A stretch of DNA of 64,000 nucleotides, from assembly GCF_014841565.1 (NCBI RefSeq), contig NZ_JACYUD010000006.1:124001-188000 (forward strand), written 5' to 3'. The notes below the pieces were generated by a model. The model had not been told where the DNA came from, searched no databases, and saw only the letters and a list, made by a program, of their open reading frames with translations. A program made the position numbers and the translations under genes. This DNA comes from Rhizobium sp. CFBP 8762 (GTDB lineage Bacteria; Pseudomonadota; Alphaproteobacteria; Rhizobiales; Rhizobiaceae). Shown in pieces: positions 31,845 to 41,106 of the stretch (positions are counted from its first letter, which is position 1; the number at the start of each line of letters is the position of its first letter).

Positions 31845-32569
31845 TGCATGATGCAGGCTTTCTGAAAGCGCAGCCGATAGCCCACCGTGGCTATCACGAT
31901 ATGAACAAGACCATTTGGGAAAACACGCTTTCGGCCGCCACCCGTGCCGTGGAGGCTGGTTTCGCCATAGAATGCGATGTGCAGTACAGCGCCGACAGCG
32001 TACCTGTCGTCTTCCACGATGATGACATGGAACGCCTATGCGGCGTGAAGGGCGATATCCGCGCCAAGACGGCGGGTGAACTCGGTCTGGTTCATGTAGG
32101 CGGAACCTCCGACAAGGTTCCCACACTGCGTCAGTTGCTGCGGCTGGTGAAGGGGCGCGTGCCGGTGATTGTGGAGCTCAAAGGCCGAGCAGGTGATGAC
32201 GAAGGCTTTGCTGCCAGCGTACTGGAATCCATCGAGGATTATCGCGGTCCCATTGGCCTGATGAGTTTCGATCACTGGCTGCTGGCCGATCTCAAGGGAA
32301 TGGCTCCACCCTGCCCCATTGGCCTGACCGCGGAAGGCAATACGGAGCAGGCTTTCAGCAGCCATGCCGAGGCTATGGCGCTGGGGCTTGATTTCGTTTC
32401 CTATCATTATGGGCATCTGCCCAATCCTTTTGTCACGCAGACCCGTGACAACGCAATTCCAGTCATTACATGGACGGTGCGTGACGAGGCGGCAATGGCC
32501 CACACCTTCAGGCACGCAGACCAGATGACGTTTGAAGGTTTCGACCCGAGGACGATTGCAACTGTGTGA
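31844..32569 (+). CDS. Glycerophosphodiester phosphodiesterase family protein
   Basis: 241 residues, TIM barrel. IAHRGYHDMNKTIWENT holds the catalytic His and the Glu-Asn pair, IECDVQYSADSVPVVFHDD the metal ligands and second His, and VIVELKG a third ligand. It splits glycerophosphodiesters from lipid turnover to glycerol-3-phosphate and an alcohol. No signal peptide is seen, so it is probably cytoplasmic. It is in an operon with ridA upstream and the FemAB/GNAT-like gene 12 bases downstream. Confidence 0.9.
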   Translation: MHDAGFLKAQPIAHRGYHDMNKTIWENTLSAATRAVEAGFAIECDVQYSADSVPVVFHDDDMERLCGVKGDIRAKTAGELGLVHVGGTSDKVPTLRQLLRLVKGRVPVIVELKGRAGDDEGFAASVLESIEDYRGPIGLMSFDHWLLADLKGMAPPCPIGLTAEGNTEQAFSSHAEAMALGLDFVSYHYGHLPNPFVTQTRDNAIPVITWTVRDEAAMAHTFRHADQMTFEGFDPRTIATV

Positions 32570-32581
32570 ACGGACTCGCCC

Positions 32582-33760
32582 ATGAAGATTCGTATCGAAA
32601 CCTCGTTCAAATCCATCGACCGCTTAGCATGGGCAACTCTGGCCGGGGCTGGCAAAGACCAGCCCGGCATCCCCTATAATCCCTTTGTTTCGCATGCGTA
32701 TCTGTCATCCCTGGAGGAGTCCCGGTCGGCCACCGCAAAAACCGGCTGGCTCGGCCAGCATCTTTTGCTGGAGGATGACGATGGGCGGCTACTCGGCGCG
32801 GTGCCCTGCTACCTCAAGAACCACAGCCAAGGTGAATACGTGTTCGACCATGCCTGGGCAGACGCCTTTGAGCGTGCAGGCGGCGACTATTACCCGAAAC
32901 TGCAATGCTCGGTACCCTTCACGCCGGCGACCGGACCGCGACTTCTCTACGCCCTTGGAGAGGACTCAGACAGGGTGCGCAGCATTCTGGCAACCGGCTT
33001 GAAAGAGATGGCTGGCCAGAACGATATTTCATCGGCGCATGTCACGTTCGTTCCGAGAGACGAAATAAGAGGGCTTGAAGGCGAAGGCTTTCTGCATCGC
33101 ACGGACCAGCAGTTTCATTTCATCAATGACAACTACACATCCCACGATGATTTTCTGGAGACGCTTGCGTCGCGAAAACGCAAGGCACTGAAGAAAGAAC
33201 GGCGCGCTGCGCTGGAAAACGGCATCAGCATTGAATGGCTGACCGGCAACGACCTGACGGAAAACATCTGGGATCAGTTCTTTGCGTTTTACACCGATAC
33301 CGGCAACCGCAAATGGGGCCGGCCTTACCTCACGCGGGCTTTCTATACGCTGATTGGTGAGCGCATGGTCGACGATATTCTGTTGGTCATGGCAAAGCGC
33401 GAAGGGCGCTATATCGCAGGCGCCATCAATTTCATTGGATCGGACGCACTTTACGGTCGCCACTGGGGTGCCATTGAGGATCATCCGTTCCTGCATTTCG
33501 AAGTTTGCTACCATCAGGCGATCGACTTCGCGATTGCAAACAAACTGGCGCGTGTCGAAGCCGGCGCTCAAGGTGAGCATAAGCTGGCGCGAGGATATCT
33601 GCCGGTTACCACCCATTCGGCCCATTACATCACTCACCCCGGACTGGCGCGGGCCATCAGGGATTACCTGTCGCGTGAGCGGGCCGAAGTAGAACAGATT
33701 TCTGAAATACTGACGGAGCACAGCCCTTTCCGAAAAGGCGAGCGGCAACAGGACGATTAA
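32582..33760 (+). CDS. GNAT/FemAB-like acyltransferase, DUF482 family
   Basis: 392 residues. Members are labelled peptidogalycan biosynthesis or GNAT family N-acetyltransferase; the biochemical role is not established. The text LSSLEESRSATAKTGWLGQHLLLED near residue 35 (first 20 residues suffice) and, in the second half, FYTDTGNRKWGRPYLTRAFY, YGRHWGA and EAGAQGEHKLARGY are family marks. The Arg-Lys-rich stretch SRKRKALKKERRAA (about 195-210) precedes the acyltransferase core. It is followed by the HIT gene nine bases later. Confidence 0.85.
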   Translation: MKIRIETSFKSIDRLAWATLAGAGKDQPGIPYNPFVSHAYLSSLEESRSATAKTGWLGQHLLLEDDDGRLLGAVPCYLKNHSQGEYVFDHAWADAFERAGGDYYPKLQCSVPFTPATGPRLLYALGEDSDRVRSILATGLKEMAGQNDISSAHVTFVPRDEIRGLEGEGFLHRTDQQFHFINDNYTSHDDFLETLASRKRKALKKERRAALENGISIEWLTGNDLTENIWDQFFAFYTDTGNRKWGRPYLTRAFYTLIGERMVDDILLVMAKREGRYIAGAINFIGSDALYGRHWGAIEDHPFLHFEVCYHQAIDFAIANKLARVEAGAQGEHKLARGYLPVTTHSAHYITHPGLARAIRDYLSRERAEVEQISEILTEHSPFRKGERQQDD

Positions 33761-33769
33761 GGAGACTTC

Positions 33770-34195
33770 ATGACAACGTATGACGACACCAATATTTTTG
33801 CAAAAATCCTGCGTGGCGAAATTTCCTCCTATACGGTTTACGAGGACGATGTCGCGATAGCCTTTATGGATGTCATGCCGCAGGCACCCGGCCATGTTCT
33901 GGTGGTTCCCAAGGCGCCTTCGCGCAACCTGCTGGATGCCGACCCCCATGTGCTGGCGTTATTAATTCCTGTCGTGCAGAAAATCGCCAATGCTGCCAAG
34001 ACCGCCTTTGAAGCGGACGGCATTACCGTCATGCAGTTCAACGAGGCGGCTGGTGGCCAGTCGGTTTTCCACCTGCATTTCCACGTCATACCGCGCCATG
34101 AAGGCGTGGAACTCAACCGCCATTCCGGTCGCATGGAGGACAAGGATGTGCTGGCAACCCATGCGCAACAGTTGAAGGGCGTGCTGGGTAACTGA
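33770..34195 (+). CDS. HIT-family nucleotide hydrolase
   Basis: 141 residues. The histidine triad is FHLHFHVIP, near residue 103, with the third His as nucleophile. This Hint-like subgroup hydrolyses nucleoside phosphoramidates. AAGGAG precedes the ATG. Last gene of the ridA-led operon; repeats and a terminator follow. Confidence 0.93.
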   Translation: MTTYDDTNIFAKILRGEISSYTVYEDDVAIAFMDVMPQAPGHVLVVPKAPSRNLLDADPHVLALLIPVVQKIANAAKTAFEADGITVMQFNEAAGGQSVFHLHFHVIPRHEGVELNRHSGRMEDKDVLATHAQQLKGVLGN

Positions 34196-34206
34196 TCGAA
34201 TAGATT

Positions 34207-34249
34207 TTAGAGCGCAATTCGATCTGATTGAATCAGATCGGCGCTCTAA
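34207..34249. repeat. Intergenic palindrome, TTAGAGC/GCTCTAA family, copy 1
   Basis: Outer arms TTAGAGCGC (34207-34215) and GCGCTCTAA (34241-34249); inner arms CGATCTGATT (34220-34229) and AATCAGATCG (34231-34240). Nearly the whole 43 bases fold into one hairpin with a four-base bulge. Its ends match those of the element at 57340-57393. I recall similar palindromes scattered between Rhizobiales genes. Confidence 0.85.
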
Positions 34250-34263
34250 CCCCTTTGTTTGTA

Positions 34264-34308
34264 AGCATAATCTTATCGATCCTCGTTTCACTCCGGTCGG
34301 ATTATGCT
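34264..34308. repeat. Second intergenic palindrome next to copy 1
   Basis: Arms AGCATAATC (34264-34272) and GATTATGCT (34300-34308) enclose 27 bases. It lies 14 bases after the first palindrome, and the pair may be one composite repeat unit. No coding potential. Confidence 0.7.
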
Positions 34309-34310
34309 CA

Positions 34311-34343
34311 AAAAAATGCCGGGCGATTGGCCCGGCATTTTTA
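34311..34343. terminator. Bidirectional terminator between the HIT gene and clpA
   Basis: AAAAATGCCGGGC and GCCCGGCATTTTT pair fully around a GATTG loop. T-runs occur on both strands, so it can end both convergent transcripts. The clpA stop is five bases beyond it. Confidence 0.92.
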
Positions 34344-34347
34344 TTGC

Positions 34348-36834
34348 TTACTTTTTGCGAGGCACCTTGGGCACAGCGCTCTTGCGCGGTGCATCAGAAT
34401 TGCTATCCGGTTCACCTTCGGCACTCGGTTCCGTCAGCTCGGCAGAGACCGTTTCTGCCTCAAGTGCCTTCTTCGGCTTTGAAGCTTTGCGGGCTGGCCG
34501 CACCACTTCTGCCTTTGGACGAATAGGTGCGGTTTCGGCAATAGATTCCAGGATCAGACCCCGGCTTCCATCTTCCTTTTCGCCAATCGTCACCTTGACG
34601 ACGCCACCCTTCTTCAGCTTGCCAAACAAGATTTCATCGGCCAATGGCTTCTTGATGTTTTCCTGAATGACCCGCGACAACGGACGAGCACCCATCTTTT
34701 CGTCATAGCCCTTATCGGACAACCAAGCGATGGCATCCTCGTGCAGGTCGAATGTCACGTTGCGTTCGGCCAACTGGCTTTCAAGCTGCATGACGAACTT
34801 CTGCACCACCTTGTGGATCACCGGTGTCGGCAGCGAGCCGAACGGGATGACGGCATCCAGACGGTTGCGGAACTCAGGTGTGAACAGGCGGTTCAACGCC
34901 TCCACATCCTCACCCTCACGCTTGGAAGACCCGAAGCCGATGGCTGCCCGTGCCATATCGGCAGCGCCCGCATTGGTCGTCATGATCAGAATGACGTTGC
35001 GGAAATCGATCTTCTTGCCGTTATGGTCCGTTAGCGAGCCGTGATCCATGACCTGCAACAGAATGTTGAACAGGTCCGGATGGGCCTTTTCGATTTCGTC
35101 GAGCAGCAATACGCAATGCGGATGCTGATCCACGCCATCGGTCAACAGACCACCCTGATCGAAGCCGACATAGCCGGGAGGTGCACCGAGCAGACGCGAA
35201 ACCGTGTGCCGCTCCATATACTCCGACATGTCGAAGCGCAGCAGTTCCACACCCAACGATGCCGCCAGTTGCTTGGCCACTTCGGTCTTGCCGACGCCGG
35301 TCGGGCCGGAGAAGACATAGGAGCCGATGGGCTTGTTCGGCTCACGCAGACCGGCGCGCGCCAACTTGATAGCCGACGACAGGGCTTCAATCGCCAGATC
35401 CTGACCGTACACGACCGAGCGCAGTTCCTGCTCAAGATTGGCAAGCACCGTCTCGTCATCCTTCGATACGGTTTTTGCAGGGATACGAGCCATCGTCGCG
35501 ATGGTCGCTTCAATTTCCCGCTCCGTAATCAGCTTGCGACGCTTGCCGGCAGGCAGAAGCATTTGTGCAGCACCCGTTTCATCCAGCACGTCGATAGCCT
35601 TGTCCGGCAGCTTGCGATCATTGATGTACCGAGCCGAAAGTTCCACAGCCGACTTGATGGCTTCGTTGGAATATTTCAGCTTGTGGTACTCTTCAAAGTA
35701 GGGCCGCAGACCCTTGATGATCTCGATGGCGTCATCCACTGTCGGCTCCGCCACATCGATCTTCTGGAAGCGACGCACAAGAGCGCGGTCCTTCTCAAAA
35801 AACTGACGGTATTCCTTGTAAGTGGTTGATCCAATGCAACGAATTTGTCCTGAAGACAGCGCAGGCTTCAACAGGTTGGAGGCGTCCATCGCCCCACCCG
35901 ATGTGGCACCGGCACCGATGACGGTATGAATTTCATCGATGAACAACACCGCGCCCGGATACTCTTCCAGTTCCTTCACGACCTGTTTCAAACGCTCTTC
36001 AAAATCACCACGGTAGCGCGTGCCCGCAAGCAGCGTTCCCATGTCGAGAGAAAAGATCGTTGCATCCTGAAGGGCTTCCGGCACCTTCTTCTCAACGATG
36101 CGCTTTGCCAGACCTTCGGCAATCGCCGTTTTGCCCACGCCGGGATCGCCCACATAGAGCGGATTGTTCTTGGAGCGGCGGCATAGAATCTGAATGGTCC
36201 GGTTCACTTCGGCGTGGCGTCCGATCAGCGGATCAATCCTTCCGACTTTCGCCTTCTCGTTCAGGTTCACGCAATAGGCCGTGAGCGCATCCTGCTTCTT
36301 GGCAGGACCGTCCTCGGCATCGCGCGCGCCGCTTGCCTTCGGCTCGGCATCACTGTCCTCCGCGCCACGCACAGGCCGCGATTCAGACGCACCCGGACGC
36401 TTGCCAATTCCATGGGAGATGAAATTAACCGCATCGTAGCGCGTCATTTCCTGCTCTTGCAGGAAGTAGGCGGCGTGGCTTTCGCGCTCGGCAAAGATAG
36501 CGACCAGCACATTGGCACCGGTCACTTCTTCGCGACCGGAGGACTGGACGTGGATCACAGCCCGCTGAATGACACGCTGAAAGCTTGCCGTGGGCTTGGA
36601 GTCCTCGTCATATCCGGTAACCAGATTGGCGAGATCGTTATCCACGTAATCGGACACGACTTTGCGCAGCGCTTCGAAGTTGACGTTGCAAGCGCCCATG
36701 ACTGCCGCGGCGTCTGCATCATCGATCAACGCCAGCAGCAGATGCTCCAGCGTTGCAAATTCGTGATGGCGCTCATTGGCCAAAGTCAGAGCCTGATGAA
36801 GCGCCTTTTCAAGACTGGTTGAAAATGTTGGCAC
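34348..36834 (-). CDS. clpA: ATP-dependent Clp protease ATP-binding subunit ClpA
   Basis: 828 residues. Hsp100 unfoldase for ClpP. Two N-terminal Clp-N repeats (about 1-140), an acidic linker (about 145-190), AAA+ domain D1 with GDPGVGKTA, and D2 with GPTGVGKTE and its sensor motifs. The IGLF-type loop for ClpP is seen as IGFGSSKREG. A Lys/Ser/Pro-rich tail of about 60 residues follows D2, longer than in E. coli ClpA. The start is GTG with GAGGA upstream. clpS lies nine bases upstream. Confidence 0.97.
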   Translation of the reverse strand: MPTFSTSLEKALHQALTLANERHHEFATLEHLLLALIDDADAAAVMGACNVNFEALRKVVSDYVDNDLANLVTGYDEDSKPTASFQRVIQRAVIHVQSSGREEVTGANVLVAIFAERESHAAYFLQEQEMTRYDAVNFISHGIGKRPGASESRPVRGAEDSDAEPKASGARDAEDGPAKKQDALTAYCVNLNEKAKVGRIDPLIGRHAEVNRTIQILCRRSKNNPLYVGDPGVGKTAIAEGLAKRIVEKKVPEALQDATIFSLDMGTLLAGTRYRGDFEERLKQVVKELEEYPGAVLFIDEIHTVIGAGATSGGAMDASNLLKPALSSGQIRCIGSTTYKEYRQFFEKDRALVRRFQKIDVAEPTVDDAIEIIKGLRPYFEEYHKLKYSNEAIKSAVELSARYINDRKLPDKAIDVLDETGAAQMLLPAGKRRKLITEREIEATIATMARIPAKTVSKDDETVLANLEQELRSVVYGQDLAIEALSSAIKLARAGLREPNKPIGSYVFSGPTGVGKTEVAKQLAASLGVELLRFDMSEYMERHTVSRLLGAPPGYVGFDQGGLLTDGVDQHPHCVLLLDEIEKAHPDLFNILLQVMDHGSLTDHNGKKIDFRNVILIMTTNAGAADMARAAIGFGSSKREGEDVEALNRLFTPEFRNRLDAVIPFGSLPTPVIHKVVQKFVMQLESQLAERNVTFDLHEDAIAWLSDKGYDEKMGARPLSRVIQENIKKPLADEILFGKLKKGGVVKVTIGEKEDGSRGLILESIAETAPIRPKAEVVRPARKASKPKKALEAETVSAELTEPSAEGEPDSNSDAPRKSAVPKVPRKK

Positions 36835-36843
36835 GTTCGTTCC

Positions 36844-37197
36844 TCATTTCTTTTCCATGACACACTGCAATGGATGCTGATGCTGGCGGGCAAAATCCAT
36901 CACCTGTGCCACTTTCGTTTCGGCAACCTCGTATGTGAACACACCGCATTCGCCCACGCCGTGGTTATGAACATGAAGCATGATCCGGGTTGCCGCTTCA
37001 CGATCCTTCTGGAAAAAACGCTCCAGTATATGAATCACGAATTCCATCGGCGTGTAGTCGTCGTTTAAAATCAGAACGCGGTAGAGGCTCGGCTTTTTCG
37101 TCTTCGGCTTTGTCCGGGTGATTACGGAGGTGCCGCGATTGGCATTGCCGCCGTTCTTGTCATCACCCTCGCTCATCTGGACCGGCAGTGCGATCAT
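36844..37197 (-). CDS. clpS: ClpS adaptor for N-end rule degradation
   Basis: 117 residues. Delivers proteins with destabilising N-termini to ClpAP. The core motif [20 protein letters not shown] and later [19 protein letters not shown] are conserved. A flexible N-terminal tail of about 37 residues precedes the core. ATG 37176 (MSEGDD) is an alternative start without a better Shine-Dalgarno. Confidence 0.96.
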   Translation of the reverse strand: MIALPVQMSEGDDKNGGNANRGTSVITRTKPKTKKPSLYRVLILNDDYTPMEFVIHILERFFQKDREAATRIMLHVHNHGVGECGVFTYEVAETKVAQVMDFARQHQHPLQCVMEKK

Positions 37198-37377
37198 TCT
37201 CTGTCATTCCCTGTTTGCTACCCTGTAAAATCAGGGACACCGTAGCGAGTGTGCCGCGTACATGGTGCATAATCTAGTTATTCTTTTCCCGATTTTAAGT
37301 GCCGGGGTTCACCTCTTCAACATTATCCTCTGTCCGTGCCAAGTGTGATGCACATCCCGTTGCGCCGCAAGTCTCGT

Positions 37378-37413
37378 GAAAAAACAAAACCGGCCACGCA
37401 CATCGCAGCCGGT
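37378..37413 (-). terminator. Rho-independent terminator after the DUF3126 gene
   Basis: On the minus strand ACCGGC, a 13-base loop and GCCGGT are followed by TTTGTTTTTT. It lies 51 bases after the DUF3126 stop. The rest of the 266-base gap up to clpS holds nothing I can identify. Confidence 0.75.
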
Positions 37414-37463
37414 CAGGCAGTTCCCGAATCTGAGGTTCAGATATGGCTAGCGACAGTGCTGGC

Positions 37464-37667
37464 TCACAGGTCGATATCCAGAATAGCCATGGAGAAATTG
37501 AAGGACAGCTCACCATCTTCCTCATCACGGAAGATCACGCCCAAGAACTCATCGCCTAAGTAAACTTCAGCCGACTCATCCTTCTTCGGGCGGGCCTTGA
37601 TGACGATCGCCTGATTGAACGTGCGCTTGAAATACGCTTCGAGTTTCTTGATATCTTCCGGCTTCAC
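37464..37667 (-). CDS. DUF3126 family protein
   Basis: 67 residues, starting at a GTG with GGAG seven bases upstream. MKPEDIKKLEAYFKRTF and VYLGDEFLGVIFRDEEDGE are the family text. Function unknown; it is small, acidic and soluble. It lies downstream of cysE in the same direction, so it may be cotranscribed with it. Confidence 0.85.
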   Translation of the reverse strand: MKPEDIKKLEAYFKRTFNQAIVIKARPKKDESAEVYLGDEFLGVIFRDEEDGELSFNFSMAILDIDL

Positions 37668-37784
37668 GCTCGTCTCCGTATTTTTGTATATGGGATGCTG
37701 CTTTTGGCACGGCTGGGGAAGATGTGTAAACCCCGCTCCGTGTCTCCCGCGCAGTTGCCCCAGTGAATTTCAGCGATTCCGAAA

Positions 37785-38612
37785 TCAAATATCGAAATTG
37801 GCAACCACCTGATCCATGGCGCGCGAGGGCTCGGAGCATCCGGCCTCACCCACTACGCGCGCAGGAACACCGGCCACCGTTTTGTTGTGCGGCACTTCTT
37901 TCAACACAACCGAGCCGGCTGCAATGCGTGAGCAGTACCCGATACGGATATTGCCCAGAATTTTAGCGCCAGCGCCGATCAGCACACCGTTATCGATCTT
38001 GGGATGCCGGTCGCTGCCTTCCTTGCCGGTTCCACCCAGCGTAACCCCATGCAGAATGGATACATTGTCCCCGATGACCGCGGTTTCGCCGACCACGAGA
38101 CCGGTTGCGTGGTCCAGAAACACCCCCTTGCCGATACGGGCACCGGGATTGATATCCGTCTGGAAGATGCTGGACGACCTGCTTTGCAAGTACAATGCAA
38201 AGTCACGACGACCGCGATTGCGCAGCCAGTGCGCCAAGCGATGAGTCTGAATTGCGTGGAACCCCTTGAAGTACAATAGCGGCTCGATAAATCGGGTGCA
38301 CGCGGGGTCGCGATCATAGAAAGCTTGCAGGTCTACCCGAAGAACCGTGCTCCATTCCGGCCAGTCTTCCAGCATTTCCTCAAATGTCTGGCGCAGCAGA
38401 TTGGCTTGCAGGTCCGGGTGGTCGAGCCGCTCACAGATGCGATGGATAACGCTGTCTTCCAGTGAGTGGTGATTGATGATCGTAGAGTAGATGAACGCCG
38501 CCAGCAGGGGATCCTGTTCGGAAGCAATCCGCGCTTCCTGCCGCATGGTATCCCAGATGGGGTCCATGACGGCAAGCGCGTCGGTCTGGCGTAATTCTGG
38601 TGTGGCGACCAT
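37785..38612 (-). CDS. cysE: Serine O-acetyltransferase
   Basis: 275 residues. Acetylates serine for cysteine synthesis. An N-terminal helical domain (about 1-140) precedes hexapeptide repeats with DINPGARIGKGVFLDHATG, GETAVIGDNVSILHGVTLGG and DRHPKIDNGVLIGAGAKILG. Start ATG 38612 follows GGGGAG; the frame runs 29 codons further upstream. The cysteine synthase acting after it is encoded at 54593. Confidence 0.96.
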   Translation of the reverse strand: MVATPELRQTDALAVMDPIWDTMRQEARIASEQDPLLAAFIYSTIINHHSLEDSVIHRICERLDHPDLQANLLRQTFEEMLEDWPEWSTVLRVDLQAFYDRDPACTRFIEPLLYFKGFHAIQTHRLAHWLRNRGRRDFALYLQSRSSSIFQTDINPGARIGKGVFLDHATGLVVGETAVIGDNVSILHGVTLGGTGKEGSDRHPKIDNGVLIGAGAKILGNIRIGYCSRIAAGSVVLKEVPHNKTVAGVPARVVGEAGCSEPSRAMDQVVANFDI

Positions 38613-38714
38613 TGCCGCTCTCCCCGTTTTAACAACGTCTTTCAAGATTGGATCGGAATATAGGACAGATTTGCGCTGACACCAACCGGCGCAGTTCACT
38701 GTGCTCGAAAATAC

Positions 38715-39500
38715 TTAAGGCGTAGGAGCCTCCGCCAGAAACTCCAGCACAGCCTGTTTGAACACTTTGTCACCCACCGCAAGCATATGGTCCCGGTTGG
38801 GTATATCGAGCGCAGTCGCGTGCGGCATAAGGGCTGCCAGTCCTTGGGGTGAACCAGCCAGATCATCTTTCGTGCCAACCGCAATCAGCGTGGGCGCGAA
38901 GATATGCGCTGCCTGCTCACGGGAAATCGAATCACGAGACGTTCTGATACAGGCCGCCAGCGCGATACGGTCGCTTTTGGTCTGGTCGGCAAACGCGCGG
39001 AACATGCGTCCCCGGTCATGCGTCACATCGGCAAGAGATGAAGCAAGGAGCGCGTCGGCAATCGGGTCCCAGTCACCCACGCCATCGACCATTCCAAGGC
39101 CCAGCCCGCCGAACACCAGAGACGATACACGCGCCGGACTTTGCACAGCCGCAAAAGCGGCAATCCGCGCACCCATGGAATATCCGAGGATATGGGCTCC
39201 GGCGAGATCAAGATGATCAAGCAGTGCCAGCGCATCGGAAGCCATGGCGCTGCAATGGTAGAAGGATGCATCATGCGGCTTGTCACTGTCGCCATGTCCG
39301 CGATTGTCGATGGCAATGACCCGATACCCGGCATCAACCAGGGTTTTCAGCCAACCCGTATAGACCCAGTTGACGCTGGCACTGGACGCAAAGCCGTGAA
39401 TGAGCAGGATTGGCACACCGTCGGGTGGCCCCTCATCGAAGAAAGCGAACTCCAACCCATCATGGGTAAAACGCGAAAAGTTCGGAGTGTTCAGATTCAT
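38715..39500 (-). CDS. Alpha/beta hydrolase
   Basis: 261 residues. Nucleophile elbow GYSMGARIA (Ser near residue 108), oxyanion region LIHGFASSASVNW, catalytic His probably in NRDHMLAVGD near the C-terminus, and Asp in GTKDD. Substrate unknown. It is 102 bases upstream of cysE on the same strand and diverges from the zinc-finger gene. Confidence 0.88.
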   Translation of the reverse strand: MNLNTPNFSRFTHDGLEFAFFDEGPPDGVPILLIHGFASSASVNWVYTGWLKTLVDAGYRVIAIDNRGHGDSDKPHDASFYHCSAMASDALALLDHLDLAGAHILGYSMGARIAAFAAVQSPARVSSLVFGGLGLGMVDGVGDWDPIADALLASSLADVTHDRGRMFRAFADQTKSDRIALAACIRTSRDSISREQAAHIFAPTLIAVGTKDDLAGSPQGLAALMPHATALDIPNRDHMLAVGDKVFKQAVLEFLAEAPTP

Positions 39501-39659
39501 CGGGAAACGTCTCTTGCTCGGCAGGTGCGGTGCACCAATGACCTAGAATGCAAATGCTGAAAAGTCAAAAAGACCGGCGGAGGCCACAGATTTGCCGCTA
39601 CACATTTGCGTTCAACCCCATTATGGTCCGCGCAAACAAGCCTTCTTTCGGAGACCGAC

Positions 39660-39902
39660 ATGGCCGGACATACAATTCCACACTTTCAAAATGATGGTGG
39701 CCATCGCGCCATTGAAATCGGCGTCAAGGAATTCATGTGCGTCGGCGCCAATGTTCCTTTCGACCACCCTCACGTCTTTCTGGACATGGGCGACGACAAT
39801 GAAAAGGTCTGCCCTTACTGTTCCACGCTCTATCGCTATAATCACGACCTGAAAGAAACGCAGACAGTTCCGGCTGGCTGCACATTCGCCGTTCACGCCT
39901 GA
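39660..39902 (+). CDS. Zinc-finger CHCC domain protein
   Basis: 80 residues. The C-terminal half has a CPYCSTLYRY motif plus an upstream Cys in FMCVGANVPFDHPH, as in the small zf-CHCC proteins related to the mitochondrial complex I subunit NDUFS6. A role in complex I or Fe-S assembly is inferred from that family. GGAG precedes the ATG. Confidence 0.87.
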   Translation: MAGHTIPHFQNDGGHRAIEIGVKEFMCVGANVPFDHPHVFLDMGDDNEKVCPYCSTLYRYNHDLKETQTVPAGCTFAVHA

Positions 39903-39912
39903 TCGCCGCGCC

Positions 39913-41106
39913 GTGCCCGTCAGAACCGTTGCAATTGTTGGAGCGGGCATTGCCGGTCTGACCGCTGCCCTCGCCTTCGCGCGCAAAGGTGTGGCGGTGG
40001 ACATGATCGAGAAGGCGCCGGCGCTGGAAGAGGTGGGTGCCGGACTACAGAGCTTTCCCAATGCGTCTGCCGTTCTGGACAAGCTCGGGGTTCTGCCCGC
40101 GTTGGAAAAGCTGTGGTTTGAGCCGGACCGCATATTGTTAGTCTCCGGCTCTTCGCTGAAACCCGTGAGCTCCGTGCCTTCGGGCACTTTCGCACGTCAG
40201 CGCTGGCATATGCCGCACGGTGTTTTGCACAGGGCGACCCTTCAATCCACACTGCTGGCCGCCGTTCAGGCCAACCCTTTATGCCGCCTGTATCTCGGCC
40301 AGCAACTGGACGCAGCGTCTGAAGCCGACATCGTTGCCGTGACCGGGCGCGTGCCCGACCTCGTGGTGGGGGCCGATGGTGTGTGGTCAGCCCTACGCCG
40401 CACTGTACCCGGAGCCAAAGCGCCGCGTTTTTCTGGCAATATGGCAATTCGCTTTGTGCTGGATAGCGCGACGGGCGCGACAGTATTTGATCCGACATGT
40501 GTGACTGCGCTTCTTGGCGCCAAGACCCATATCGTCGCCTATCCCTTGCGCGAGATGAATGCGTTCAATCTTGTTGCCATTCTGCAAGGCGGCGGTGACG
40601 CTCGGAGCTGGTTCCGGTCCATGAGCGCGTGGGATCTCACAGCGGCCTTGGCTGCCTTTTCCAATTGGAATCCGGCCATTCAGCATCTGCTGGCGACCGC
40701 ACCCAATCCCACATCCTGGCCCTTGTTTCAGGTTGCGGACGGTCCGTGGCATGTGGGGTCGTCCACCGTTTTGATCGGTGATGCCGCCCATGCGATGACA
40801 CCGTTCGCAGCGCAAGGCGCGGCGATGGCAATCGAGGATGCCTTTGAACTTGCAGCCTTTGCGACAGGCACCGGGCCGCTTGCCCCGGCCTTGGCTGCCT
40901 TCGAACAGCATCGTCGCGCACGTATCGCCAAGGTTCGCGCGCGTGGTGCGTTCAACCGTTTCGCCTATCATGCCCGAGGGCCCGTGCGTGTGGCCCGCGA
41001 TATCGTCCTGTCCATGCGCCCACCAGAAACGCTGGCGAGCGATCTGGACTGGCTCTACGGTTATCGTGCGCTGGATGAAGCGCCAGTCAGCACTCCACGA
41101 CATTAA
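39913..41106 (+). CDS. FAD-dependent monooxygenase, salicylate-hydroxylase-like
   Basis: 397 residues. VAIVGAGIAGLTAALAFA binds the FAD ADP moiety, GADGVWSALRRTVPG is the DG motif, and LIGDAAHAMTPFAAQGAAMA is the GD motif: the three fingerprints of class A flavoprotein hydroxylases. Substrate not predictable. The start is GTG, ten bases after the zinc-finger stop. The last 20 bases overlap the 3' end of sdaA. Confidence 0.9.
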   Translation: MPVRTVAIVGAGIAGLTAALAFARKGVAVDMIEKAPALEEVGAGLQSFPNASAVLDKLGVLPALEKLWFEPDRILLVSGSSLKPVSSVPSGTFARQRWHMPHGVLHRATLQSTLLAAVQANPLCRLYLGQQLDAASEADIVAVTGRVPDLVVGADGVWSALRRTVPGAKAPRFSGNMAIRFVLDSATGATVFDPTCVTALLGAKTHIVAYPLREMNAFNLVAILQGGGDARSWFRSMSAWDLTAALAAFSNWNPAIQHLLATAPNPTSWPLFQVADGPWHVGSSTVLIGDAAHAMTPFAAQGAAMAIEDAFELAAFATGTGPLAPALAAFEQHRRARIAKVRARGAFNRFAYHARGPVRVARDIVLSMRPPETLASDLDWLYGYRALDEAPVSTPRH

